The notes: generated by a model from the letters alone, not told the origin. Counted from the stretch's first letter, positions 1 through 5,899 are shown. The stretch: 8,325 bases of DNA from Bacillota bacterium (GCA_019415425.1 DXZF01000415.1:1-8325), one strand, 5' to 3'. Numbers and translations are program-made.

Positions 1-273
1 ACCTGTCTGCACAGCCACTTGGAGACCATCCGCAATTTTAACGTGATCATGGAGCTGGACAACATCTCCATGATCAAGGACCTGGTGGCGTCCAACCTGG
101 GCGTATCCATCATGGCGCACAGTGCCTGCATACAGGAAATACGCCAGAACAGGCTGGTCGGCGTACAGATTGCCGATACATCCATGATGCGGGAAATTCA
201 CATGGTGGTGCAAAAGGACTTTGCGCATGCCGATGTGCTGGAGGACTTCAAACGCATCTACAATTCCCTTTAG
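1..273 (+). CDS. LysR-type transcriptional regulator, C-terminal part (5' truncated by window)
   Basis: This is the end of a gene that begins before the window. The frame is open from base 1 and stops at TAG 271-273, giving 90 residues. The segment reads like the last part of the LysR periplasmic-binding-type effector domain: a strand-helix-strand stretch (ELDNISMIKDLVASNLGVSI, then an acidic/hydrophobic strand LVGVQIAD), a middle segment MREIHMVVQKD, and a final helix ending in FKRIYNSL. In LysR proteins this domain binds a small coinducer while an N-terminal winged helix, not visible here, binds DNA. An in-frame TTG at 19 is not a real start because coding similarity continues upstream of it. 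The downstream lipoprotein gene begins 16 nt after the stop, so the two are probably cotranscribed. What the regulator controls is not shown; the isomerase and transporter promoters nearby are candidates by inference only. Confidence 0.8.
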   Translation, partial: TCLHSHLETIRNFNVIMELDNISMIKDLVASNLGVSIMAHSACIQEIRQNRLVGVQIADTSMMREIHMVVQKDFAHADVLEDFKRIYNSL

Positions 274-289
274 AGGAGGAGACAGATCG

Positions 290-586
290 ATGAGACGATG
301 GATCAAGGCCCTGTGCCTGTGCCTGTTGCTAATGACGGTGACGGGCTGTGGTGAGGCGCAGCCCGAGGCGGTGGACTATACGGTGCTGACCAATGAGACC
401 TTTGCCGCGCTGAGTGCAGAGCAGAAGCTGACCTGTGCCAGCCAGTTCCTGGCTGCGCTGTCGGTACAGACGCGTTATCCGCAGGAGAGCTGGGTGTCGG
501 TGGTGCAGCAGACGCTGGATGCGGCGCCCGGCAAAACCATGGGGCAGATGGTGCAGGATGCCGCCTCGATCAGCCCAACGCCGTAA
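290..586 (+). CDS. Small putative lipoprotein of unknown function
   Basis: A 98-residue protein starting at ATG 290, preceded by a strong AGAGGAGGAG ribosome binding site at 272-281. An earlier in-frame ATG at 221 lies inside the LysR gene and has no such site. Residues 1-19 form a lipoprotein signal peptide: positive start (MRRWIK), hydrophobic core (ALCLCLLLMTV), then the lipobox V-T-G-C with Cys20 as the lipidation site. The mature part is only 79 residues and has no domain I recognise; it is mildly acidic with one helical stretch (LSAEQKLTCASQFLAALS) containing one further cysteine. It would be anchored to the outer face of the cytoplasmic membrane. The gene sits directly behind the LysR gene, probably in the same transcript. 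No terminator is evident after it. The signal peptide is clear; the function is unknown. Confidence 0.7.
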   Translation: MRRWIKALCLCLLLMTVTGCGEAQPEAVDYTVLTNETFAALSAEQKLTCASQFLAALSVQTRYPQESWVSVVQQTLDAAPGKTMGQMVQDAASISPTP

Positions 587-633
587 GGGAGACGCTGCCG
601 GCACAGAATGAAAGAGAAATCCCATGCAAGGCA

Positions 634-663
634 TTGAAGGGGACTCTCCGTGTATCGTATGAT
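634..663 (+). promoter_or_regulatory. Putative sigma-A promoter for the TIM-barrel isomerase gene
   Basis: TTGAAG (634-639) and TATGAT (658-663) are separated by 18 nt, close to the sigma-A consensus of TTGACA and TATAAT. Transcription would start near 670, about 25 nt before the GTG start at 696. The -10 box lies inside the inverted repeat at 651-666, so a bound regulator would be expected to block RNA polymerase. This is a prediction from spacing and consensus only. Confidence 0.5.
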
Positions 664-666
664 ACA
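651..666. promoter_or_regulatory. Inverted repeat TGTATC-N4-GATACA over the -10 box, putative operator
   Basis: The 16-nt sequence TGTATCGTATGATACA has two perfect 6-nt arms around a GTAT centre and covers the -10 box of the isomerase promoter. Its size and position fit the operator of a dimeric repressor. A ten-base match to its left part (TGTATCRTAT) recurs at 1761-1770 in the -10 region of the transporter unit. The cognate protein is not identifiable. The LysR gene upstream is one candidate, although the dyad does not have classic LysR T-N11-A spacing; a GntR-like regulator encoded elsewhere is another. Confidence 0.4.
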
Positions 667-680
667 AAAAGAGTTTGTAC

Positions 681-688
681 GAGGAGGT
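681..688 (+). promoter_or_regulatory. Ribosome binding site that fixes the GTG start at 696
   Basis: GAGGAGGT lies 7 nt before GTG 696. It overlaps the codons that would be used if translation began at the in-frame TTG at 675, and that TTG has no comparable site. GTG 696 is therefore the better start. Confidence 0.65.
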
Positions 689-695
689 GCCGGCT

Positions 696-1562
696 GTGAG
701 ATTGGCATGTAACGACTTCAAGATCACTTCGGAACAGGAATTAAACGCCTGGCTGCCCAAGCTGGACGCGTACGGGCTGGGCGCGATTGCGTTTAAGGGC
801 AGCTTTATCGACGAGAGCTGGACGGTGGACGATTGCTATGCGCTGGGCGAAAAGATCCGCAAGGCAGGTTTGGTGATCGGGGAATTTGGGTTCTGGGAAA
901 ACATCATGCACCCCGACCCGCAGGAGCGCGAGCGCATCTTTGAACGCCTGTGCGAAGTGATGACGCTGGCCGAGGCGCTGGGTGCGCGCAGCGTCATCAC
1001 GCTGGCCGGCACGCTCAATCCCGACCACATTTACGGCTACCATCCGTATAACTGGAGCGAGCCGTTCAAAGAGGAGCTGCGCACGCTGATTCTGCGCATG
1101 CTGGAAAAGGCCAAGCCCAACAAGATCAAGTACCTGTTGGAGGGCTGGAGCAACTGCTTCCTGTACGACCTGGAACAGGCGGTGGCGTTCCACAACAGCA
1201 TTGACCACGAAAATTACGGCATCCACCTGGATATCTGCAACTACATCACGCCGATGAACATGCACGATACCACGAGCCTGATCCACCAGGCATTTGAAGC
1301 GTACGGGGATCGCATCGTCTCGTGCCACACCAAGGATATCGAGTGGGTGCCGGACGATCCGCTGGTGCATATGCGTGAATGCATTGCCGGGCAGGGCGTG
1401 TTGGATTACGATACGTATCTCAAACACATTGCCGCGCTGCCCTTTGACTGCACGTGCTACTGTGAACAACGCCCGGACGAGATGGATTACGTGATGAACT
1501 TTGTCAACCTGCACTATATAGCAGAGCGCAACGGGCTGCGCTTCAACCGCCGGGGCGAGTGA
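696..1562 (+). CDS. Sugar phosphate isomerase/epimerase-like TIM-barrel protein
   Basis: A 288-residue protein, the normal size for the xylose-isomerase-like TIM-barrel family (AP endonuclease 2 fold), which includes sugar epimerases, IolE/IolI-type enzymes and hydroxypyruvate isomerase. These cytoplasmic enzymes use a divalent metal to move protons on keto sugars and related acids. The four expected metal ligands fall at strand ends in the right order: Glu149 (YLLEGW), Asp179 (IHLDICNY), His211 (VSCHTKD) and Glu257 (CYCEQ). The barrel strands GAIAFKG, VIGEFGFWEN and SVITLAG are also recognisable, and GQGVLDY resembles the usual loop before the last substrate-binding strand. The GTG start at 696 is chosen for its ribosome binding site; a TTG at 675 would add seven residues. 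The gene appears monocistronic, with its own promoter and a downstream hairpin. The fold is clear, the substrate is not. Its neighbourhood with amidohydrolases does not decide it. Confidence 0.8.
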   Translation: MRLACNDFKITSEQELNAWLPKLDAYGLGAIAFKGSFIDESWTVDDCYALGEKIRKAGLVIGEFGFWENIMHPDPQERERIFERLCEVMTLAEALGARSVITLAGTLNPDHIYGYHPYNWSEPFKEELRTLILRMLEKAKPNKIKYLLEGWSNCFLYDLEQAVAFHNSIDHENYGIHLDICNYITPMNMHDTTSLIHQAFEAYGDRIVSCHTKDIEWVPDDPLVHMRECIAGQGVLDYDTYLKHIAALPFDCTCYCEQRPDEMDYVMNFVNLHYIAERNGLRFNRRGE

Positions 1563-1577
1563 GGCTTGACCGTATAC

Positions 1578-1616
1578 AGGGGATGCTGTGGAGAGAGACC
1601 ACAGCGTCCCCTCTTT
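1578..1616 (+). terminator. Rho-independent-type terminator after the isomerase gene
   Basis: GGGGATGCTGTGG (1579-1591) pairs with CCACAGCGTCCCC (1599-1611) through 13 bp with a single G-T wobble. A1578 and T1612 add one more pair and the loop is AGAGAGA. The following TCTTTGG is a weak T-tract, so termination may be partial. It lies 15 nt after the isomerase stop. The 3' arm and tail can alternatively pair with GAGGG at 1621-1625. Confidence 0.6.
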
Positions 1617-1629
1617 GGTAGAGGGAAGA

Positions 1630-1661
1630 GCGCAGCACGCGCCGTTGAACCGGCGCTGCGC
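1630..1661. repeat. GC-rich hairpin (inverted repeat) without T-tract
   Basis: GCGCAGC (1630-1636) pairs with GCTGCGC (1655-1661). Inside this GCCG (1641-1644) pairs with CGGC (1651-1654) over a TTGAAC loop, with a four-base bulge ACGC on the left side. No run of T follows on either strand. It may stabilise the 3' end of the isomerase transcript or be an incidental inverted repeat. Confidence 0.4.
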
Positions 1662-1742
1662 CTAGGGAATGTGAGAGAAAGAGTGTAGAAAAGCAAAGCA
1701 TAACGCCCTGCATCAAAGAGGATGAAATATGTATAAAAATCG

Positions 1743-1771
1743 TTGACAAAGGGGCAAAATTGTATCATATT
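1743..1771 (+). promoter_or_regulatory. Putative promoter of the transporter-amidohydrolase unit
   Basis: A perfect TTGACA -35 box (1743-1748) is followed after 17 nt by CATATT (1766-1771), which matches four of six -10 positions. The surrounding DNA is clearly AT-rich compared with the genes. TGTATCATAT at 1761-1770 overlaps the -10 box and repeats the left part of the dyad found at the isomerase promoter. Transcription from here would give a leader of about 295 nt. A TATAAA at 1778-1783 lacks a -35 box at proper spacing. Confidence 0.5.
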
Positions 1772-1898
1772 TAGGGGTATAAAATTTTCCTTCAGATTTT
1801 GAAAGAAAATGAATCTGAGCCCGATTTCACCCGTGGGGCGGCAAAAGTTTCTTTTATGACCTGTTGGTACGACAATCCATGGAGAACGGTGGTGAGGC

Positions 1899-2057
1899 AT
1901 GATACGCAGTCTGCATTTGAAAAGCAAAGAGAGCACTAAAACGCAAGTAGATGAATCGGATATTTCCGACATTACAGACCTTACGCGCGGGGGCTGGCAG
2001 ATTTTGCGGACCCCCGGACGACGCATGCCTTTCCATCGGGTGATTGGAATCCATTAG
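1899..2057 (+). CDS. Possible small reading frame in the leader of the transporter gene
   Basis: An ATG at 1899 opens a 52-codon frame ending in TAG at 2055-2057, 16 nt before the transporter start. It is preceded by a modest purine stretch, GGTGGTGAGG (1888-1897). The peptide is hydrophilic and partly acidic (VDESDISDITD) and then basic, with no signal peptide, no membrane segment and no run of a regulatory amino acid. I do not recognise it. It could be a leader peptide coupled to the next gene, a small independent protein, or a chance frame in a structured leader. Codon use resembles the genes less than the intergenic DNA. Confidence 0.22.
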   Translation: MIRSLHLKSKESTKTQVDESDISDITDLTRGGWQILRTPGRRMPFHRVIGIH

Positions 2058-2060
2058 GTT

Positions 2061-2066
2061 AGGAAG
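2061..2066 (+). promoter_or_regulatory. Ribosome binding site that decides the transporter start
   Basis: AGGAAG lies 7 nt before ATG 2074 but only 1 nt before the in-frame ATG 2068, which favours 2074 as the start. The difference is two residues (Met-Thr). An in-frame TTG at 2044 overlaps the small leader frame and has no binding site. Confidence 0.5.
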
Positions 2067-2073
2067 AATGACA

Positions 2074-3282
2074 ATGCAATTTTGGAATGCACTTACGTGT
2101 TTTGCCGTGGTGGCCGCCGTATACGCGGTCAGCGAGTGGCTGTCCGTCAAATCCAAGGGCACCATCTCCTCGCTGATCATCGCCAGCGTGCTGTTCATCA
2201 TCGGCTTCTGGTCGGGCCTGTTCCCGGCTGACATCACCAATCAGACCGGCTTGCTGGTCGTGATGAGCAGCTTTGGCGTGGCGCTGTTGATTACCAATTT
2301 GGGCACGCTCATCGATATGGAAGATCTTTGCCGGGAATGGCGCACAGTGGTCATCGCCCTGGGCGGCATCCTGGGCATTGCCGCAGTATGCTTTACGGTG
2401 GGCACCTGGCTGTTTGGCAGGGAGTATGCGCTGACCGCTGCGCCGCCGATTTCGGGCGGTACGATTGCGGGCATCATCGTCTCCGAGGCCGCGCAGCAGG
2501 CCGGCCGGCCGGAATTGGGCGCCTTTGCCATCTTGGTGCTGGCGTTTCAGAAATTCTTCGGCATGCCCATTGCCACGCTGTGCCTCAAGCACGATCTCAA
2601 CAGAAAACTCAAAGCCGGCGATTTTGACCGCGATGTTGTACACAATGACAACCTCAAAATCCCCAACATGCGCATCTTTAAGGAGCCCAAAAAGGAGACC
2701 AACACGCCGATTTCCAATTTGACGCGGCTGGCCATCGTGGCGGCAATCGCCAACTTTGCCGGACTGGCCACGCTGATCCCCGGCAGCGACCCGGCCAACT
2801 ACTGGCTCAACCCCAATATCGCGTACCTGCTGTTCGGCATCCTGTTTGCGCGCCTGGGCTTCTTGCAGCGCGCCAATATCGACAAGGCCGGCGCGGGCGG
2901 ACTGCTGATGTTCGGCCTGATGGTCATGCTGCCCGGCAACTTTGCCCAGATTACGCCCGCCGAACTGTTGGGCATGGTGTTGCCGCTGGTCGGCCTGCTG
3001 GCGCTGTGCTCAATCGGCATCGTCATCGTATGCGTGCTGCTGGGCAAGCTTCTCAAGTACTCGCCGGCGATGTCCGCTTCCATTGGCGTCACCGCCATGT
3101 TCGGTTACCCGGGCACGCAGATTCTCTCGCTGGAGAGCACCGCGGCGCTGGACTGCACGGAAGAACAGCGGCAACGCGCGCTGGACTATGTCATGCCCAA
3201 GATGATCGTGGGCGGGTTTGTCACGGTCACGATCGCATCCGTTGCGTTTGCGGGAATCATTGCGCCGATCATCTTTGCCTAA
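2074..3282 (+). CDS. Polytopic membrane protein, putative secondary transporter with two similar halves
   Basis: A 402-residue very hydrophobic protein with around ten to twelve membrane-spanning stretches, for example residues 5-20, 30-50, 59-80, 91-114, 148-171, 215-235, 249-265, 273-290, 298-325 and 377-401. A charged loop (about 172-214) separates two halves. By eye the halves match: residues 60-140 (GLLVVMSSFGVALLITNLGT, then a helix, then PPISGGTIAGIIVSEAA) parallel residues 277-354 (GLLMFGLMVMLPGNFAQITP, helix, then SASIGVTAMFGYPGTQILSLE). Glycine-rich breaks SGGTIAG (127-133) and FGYPGT (343-348) in equivalent places are what one expects of ion- or substrate-binding re-entrant or broken helices in cation-coupled carriers such as GltS-like symporters. 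No ATP-binding or solute-binding protein genes are nearby. It is the first gene of the unit, 41 nt before two amidohydrolase genes with no terminator between, so import of their substrate is the likely role. I cannot name the family with confidence. Confidence 0.7.
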   Translation: MQFWNALTCFAVVAAVYAVSEWLSVKSKGTISSLIIASVLFIIGFWSGLFPADITNQTGLLVVMSSFGVALLITNLGTLIDMEDLCREWRTVVIALGGILGIAAVCFTVGTWLFGREYALTAAPPISGGTIAGIIVSEAAQQAGRPELGAFAILVLAFQKFFGMPIATLCLKHDLNRKLKAGDFDRDVVHNDNLKIPNMRIFKEPKKETNTPISNLTRLAIVAAIANFAGLATLIPGSDPANYWLNPNIAYLLFGILFARLGFLQRANIDKAGAGGLLMFGLMVMLPGNFAQITPAELLGMVLPLVGLLALCSIGIVIVCVLLGKLLKYSPAMSASIGVTAMFGYPGTQILSLESTAALDCTEEQRQRALDYVMPKMIVGGFVTVTIASVAFAGIIAPIIFA

Positions 3283-3323
3283 AGTAGAGGCTTTTTCTTC
3301 AATCCATGAAAGGGGTGTAACAG

Positions 3324-4583
3324 ATGGCGAACAAAGCGATCTTATCTTCCAAACTATTTGATGCCACCAAGGGGCAGGTCGTACGGGATCGTGTCATTCT
3401 GGTTGAGGGCAACCGCATTGCCGACGTGGTGGCGGCAGCGGATTTTGCCGCGCACGACAACTACGAGGTCATCGATCTGCGCGACAAATTCGTCACGCCC
3501 GGCCTGGTCGATTGCCACGTGCACGTGAGCATGAACGGCGAGGCGGGCGGCACCGACAGCGCGCCGTACACCACCATCGGTGCGTATACCATGAAGGGCC
3601 TGAAGACGGTGCGCGACGACATGATGGCCGGCTTTACCACGCTGCGCACCTGTGGCGATATGGGGCAGAGCGCCATTGCCGTGAGAAATGCCATCCGGAA
3701 CGGCGAGGTGTGGGGCCCGCGGATGATGGCGCCGGGCAGCTGTATTGGCACCACTGGCAGCCATGCAGACAGCCACTACAACCCGTATATCCACGAGGAT
3801 TTCGGCATGGGGACCATCGGGGATGGCGTGATGGGGCTGCGCAAGGCGACGCGCTATGTCATCAAACACGGGGCGGACTTCATCAAGTTTATGGCGACCG
3901 GCGGCGTGATGAGCCGCGGCACCACGGTGGGCGCACAGCAAATGACGTATGACGAGATGTGCGCCGTGGTGGAAATGGCGGAGCTATATAACATGACCAG
4001 CGCCACGCACGCGCACGGCACCAATGGCATCAAAGATGCGGTGCGCGCGGGAGTGACGTCGGTCGAGCACGGCATGATGCTGGACGAGGAATGCATCGAC
4101 CTGATGAAACAAAAGGGAACCACACTGGTGCCGACCATCATAGCGGCAGAACGCATTGTGGTCAAGGGAAAGGAGATTGGCACGCCGGATTGGGCCATTG
4201 AAAAGGCCAATCAGGTTCTTTCGCACCACGAGCACGGGTTCCGCCGTTGCCTGGAAGAGGGCATTCCGATTGCCTTTGGCACCGATGCGGGCACGCCGTT
4301 CAACTTCCATGGCAAGCAGGCGTACGAATTCGAACTGCTGATGCGCTTTGGCATGACGGCGGAGCAGGCGTTGACCGCCGCCACCCTGACGGGCGCCAGG
4401 CTGATGCGCATGGACGGCGAGATCGGCTCCATTGAAAAGGGCAAGTTGGCCGATGTGGTCGCCTTTGCGGGCGATCCGACCGAGGACATCCGGGCCATGT
4501 GCAATTGCGCGTTCGTCATGAAGGACGGCGTGGTGTACAAGGGCGAATGCCTGCACACAGAAGGGGGCATCTATCATGACTGA
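3324..4583 (+). CDS. Metal-dependent amidohydrolase, HutI/Xaa-Pro dipeptidase-like (first of tandem pair)
   Basis: A 419-residue cytoplasmic hydrolase of the amidohydrolase superfamily, usual length for its group, with no signal peptide. The N-terminal part (about 1-58) and the C-terminal end (about 370-408) form the small beta domain; the TIM barrel lies between. The binuclear metal site is complete: His65 and His67 (DCHVHV), the lysine that becomes carboxylated, Lys188 (FIKFMATGG), His229 (THAHG), His249 (VEHG) and the catalytic Asp321 (GTDAG). GSHADSHYNPY (145-155) and GGVMS...QMTYDE (193-211) are typical of the branch that contains characterised dipeptidases and carboxypeptidases acting on Xaa-Pro or Xaa-Arg/Lys, and ochratoxin amidases. 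Cleavage of a dipeptide or N-acyl amino acid is therefore likely; imidazolonepropionase itself is less likely because no other hut gene is present. The start ATG has AAAGGGGTG 8 nt upstream. Its last eight bases overlap the next gene. The last 13 residues have no counterpart in the paralogue. Confidence 0.85.
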   Translation: MANKAILSSKLFDATKGQVVRDRVILVEGNRIADVVAAADFAAHDNYEVIDLRDKFVTPGLVDCHVHVSMNGEAGGTDSAPYTTIGAYTMKGLKTVRDDMMAGFTTLRTCGDMGQSAIAVRNAIRNGEVWGPRMMAPGSCIGTTGSHADSHYNPYIHEDFGMGTIGDGVMGLRKATRYVIKHGADFIKFMATGGVMSRGTTVGAQQMTYDEMCAVVEMAELYNMTSATHAHGTNGIKDAVRAGVTSVEHGMMLDEECIDLMKQKGTTLVPTIIAAERIVVKGKEIGTPDWAIEKANQVLSHHEHGFRRCLEEGIPIAFGTDAGTPFNFHGKQAYEFELLMRFGMTAEQALTAATLTGARLMRMDGEIGSIEKGKLADVVAFAGDPTEDIRAMCNCAFVMKDGVVYKGECLHTEGGIYHD

Positions 4584-5814
4584 AAAAGCAATCCAGTGTT
4601 CCAAGATGTTTGATTCCGCAAACGAGCAGGTGCTCGAAGATGTGATCATATTTGTCAAGGACAATCGCATCACCGATGTGCAGCCTGCGGCCAACGTGAC
4701 CGCGCTGGACAACTACGAAGTGATCGATCTGACGGGCAAGTTTGTGACCCCCGGCCTGATCGACTGCCACGTCCACCTGGCCGGGAACGGGCAGGGCAGC
4801 ACGCTGGGCATCCGCCCGTACATGTCGGTGGGCGAGGCGGCCATCCATGCGCTCACGCACGCGCAGGCCGATCTGATGGCGGGCTTCACCACGCTGCGCA
4901 GCTGCGGCGACTTGGGCTATTGCGATGTGGCCGTGCGCGATTCCATCAACAAGGGCGAGCACTGGGGCCCGCGGCTGATGGTGCCGGGCTCCAATCTCTC
5001 GTCTACCGGCGGCCATGCCGACAGCCACTACAACCCCTACCTTTTGGAGATGGATAACGTGCGCGCCGGCGTGGCGGGAGACGGGCCCGACGAGATGCGC
5101 CGTCTGGTGCGTAACAACGTCAAACACGGCGTGGACTTTATCAAGTTCATGGCCACGGGCGGCGTCATGAGCCTGGGCACCGAAGTGGGTGCGCAGCAGA
5201 TGACATATGACGAGTGCTGTGCCATCGTGGAGACGGCCGAGATGTACGGCATGATCACCGCCACGCACGCGCACGGCACCAATGGCATCAAGACCGCGGC
5301 GCGCGCCGGGGTGACGTCGGTTGAGCACGGCATGATGCTGGATGAAGAGTGCATTGAAATCATGAAGGCCAAAGGCACCACGCTGGTGCCCACCATCATT
5401 GCGGCAGAGCGCATCGTGGCCATGGGCAGCAAGATCGGCACGCCTCAGTGGGCGATCGACAAGGCCACGACGGTGCTCTCGCACCACAAATGGGGATTCA
5501 ATCGCTGCCTGGAAGAGGGGATTCCGATTGCCTTTGGCACCGACGCGTCCACGCCGTACAATTTCCACGGCAAGCAGGGCTATGAATTTGAATTGCTGGT
5601 CAGCTTTGGCATGACGCCGCTGCAGGCGCTGACCGCCGCGACCCGAACCGCCAGCAGGCTTTTGCGCAAAGATGGCGAGATCGGCTGTATCCAGAAGGGG
5701 AAATTGGCGGATATCGTCGCATTCGCAGACGACCCGCGCGAAAACATCCAGACGATGTGCGACTGCCAGTTCGTGATGAAGGACGGCAAAGTCTACAAGC
5801 GTGCAAATGCATGA
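4576..5814 (+). CDS. Metal-dependent amidohydrolase, HutI/Xaa-Pro dipeptidase-like (second of tandem pair)
   Basis: A 412-residue paralogue of the preceding enzyme, roughly 60 percent identical by eye and collinear except for a two-residue insertion near residue 165. It starts inside the previous gene (ATG 4576, 8-nt overlap) with AAGGGGG at 4561-4567 as its ribosome binding site, so translation is probably coupled. All metal and catalytic residues are kept: His65, His67, Lys190, His231, His251 and Asp323, plus GGHADSHYNPY at 145-155. Differences from the first copy concentrate in the loop after the HxH motif (about 69-97) and in the region 140-178, both of which border the active site in this fold, whereas the region around THAHGTNGIK and VEHGMMLDEEC is nearly invariant. 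This points to a related but shifted substrate range rather than simple redundancy, or to a heteromeric enzyme. Two neighbouring hydrolases may handle two parts or stereoisomers of one imported compound. The chemistry is well supported; the substrate is not known. Confidence 0.85.
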   Translation: MTEKAIQCSKMFDSANEQVLEDVIIFVKDNRITDVQPAANVTALDNYEVIDLTGKFVTPGLIDCHVHLAGNGQGSTLGIRPYMSVGEAAIHALTHAQADLMAGFTTLRSCGDLGYCDVAVRDSINKGEHWGPRLMVPGSNLSSTGGHADSHYNPYLLEMDNVRAGVAGDGPDEMRRLVRNNVKHGVDFIKFMATGGVMSLGTEVGAQQMTYDECCAIVETAEMYGMITATHAHGTNGIKTAARAGVTSVEHGMMLDEECIEIMKAKGTTLVPTIIAAERIVAMGSKIGTPQWAIDKATTVLSHHKWGFNRCLEEGIPIAFGTDASTPYNFHGKQGYEFELLVSFGMTPLQALTAATRTASRLLRKDGEIGCIQKGKLADIVAFADDPRENIQTMCDCQFVMKDGKVYKRANA

Positions 5815-5823
5815 GCCACAGAG

Positions 5824-5851
5824 AAAAGCCCGGCGATTCGCCGGGCTTTTT
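5824..5851. terminator. Bidirectional rho-independent terminator
   Basis: AGCCCGGCG (5827-5835) and CGCCGGGCT (5839-5847) form a perfect 9-bp GC-rich stem with an ATT loop, extended by AAA/TTT pairs. A T-run at 5847-5851 terminates plus-strand transcripts of the amidohydrolase unit, and the A-run at 5824-5827 supplies a U-tract on the other strand for the convergent aldo/keto reductase gene. It lies 10 nt after one stop codon and 49 nt beyond the other. Confidence 0.85.
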
Positions 5852-5899
5852 CCGTGCACAAAGCCAATGACCACGCACCGATGGAAGGAGTCGGACGGG

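Larger units (their letters stand above)
1563..2073 (+). other. 511-nt intergenic region: terminator, hairpins, promoter and long 5' leader
   Basis: From left to right this stretch holds a terminator-like hairpin (1578-1616), a second GC-rich hairpin (1630-1661), an AT-rich promoter (1743-1771) and a leader of about 300 nt before the membrane protein gene. In the leader I see three further possible stems: TCAGATT/AATCTGA (1792-1798 with 1812-1818), TCGGA/TCCGA (1956-1960 with 1965-1969) and CGGGGG/CCCCCG (1988-1993 with 2011-2016). The last two lie inside a possible 52-codon frame at 1899-2057. I cannot match the leader to any known riboswitch class. A minus-strand open frame runs through the region but has no homology-like composition and no good ribosome binding site. 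Confidence 0.6.

Noticed and set aside
221..289. N-terminal extension of the lipoprotein from the ATG at 221
   Set aside because: It would overlap the LysR gene by 53 nt and bury the signal peptide 23 residues inside the protein, while ATG 290 has a strong binding site and gives a proper lipoprotein N-terminus.
1514..2026. Minus-strand frame of about 170 codons across the intergenic region
   Set aside because: It spans the terminator and promoter of plus-strand genes, has irregular composition, no ribosome binding site of quality and no recognisable domain.
1772..2073. Known riboswitch or T-box in the transporter leader
   Set aside because: I looked for conserved core motifs of common classes and for a terminator/antiterminator pair in front of the gene and found none; only unassigned stems are visible.
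3324..4583. Calling the hydrolase imidazolonepropionase (hutI)
   Set aside because: It shares the superfamily motifs but there are no hutH, hutU or hutG neighbours, and the GSHADSHYNPY and GGVMS signatures fit the dipeptidase-like branch better.
4516..5874. Long minus-strand open frame (about 450 codons) opposite the second amidohydrolase
   Set aside because: It is the antisense of a gene with complete catalytic motifs. Long antisense frames are expected in GC-rich DNA with strong third-position bias; the translation is rich in His, Arg and Val with no domain pattern.
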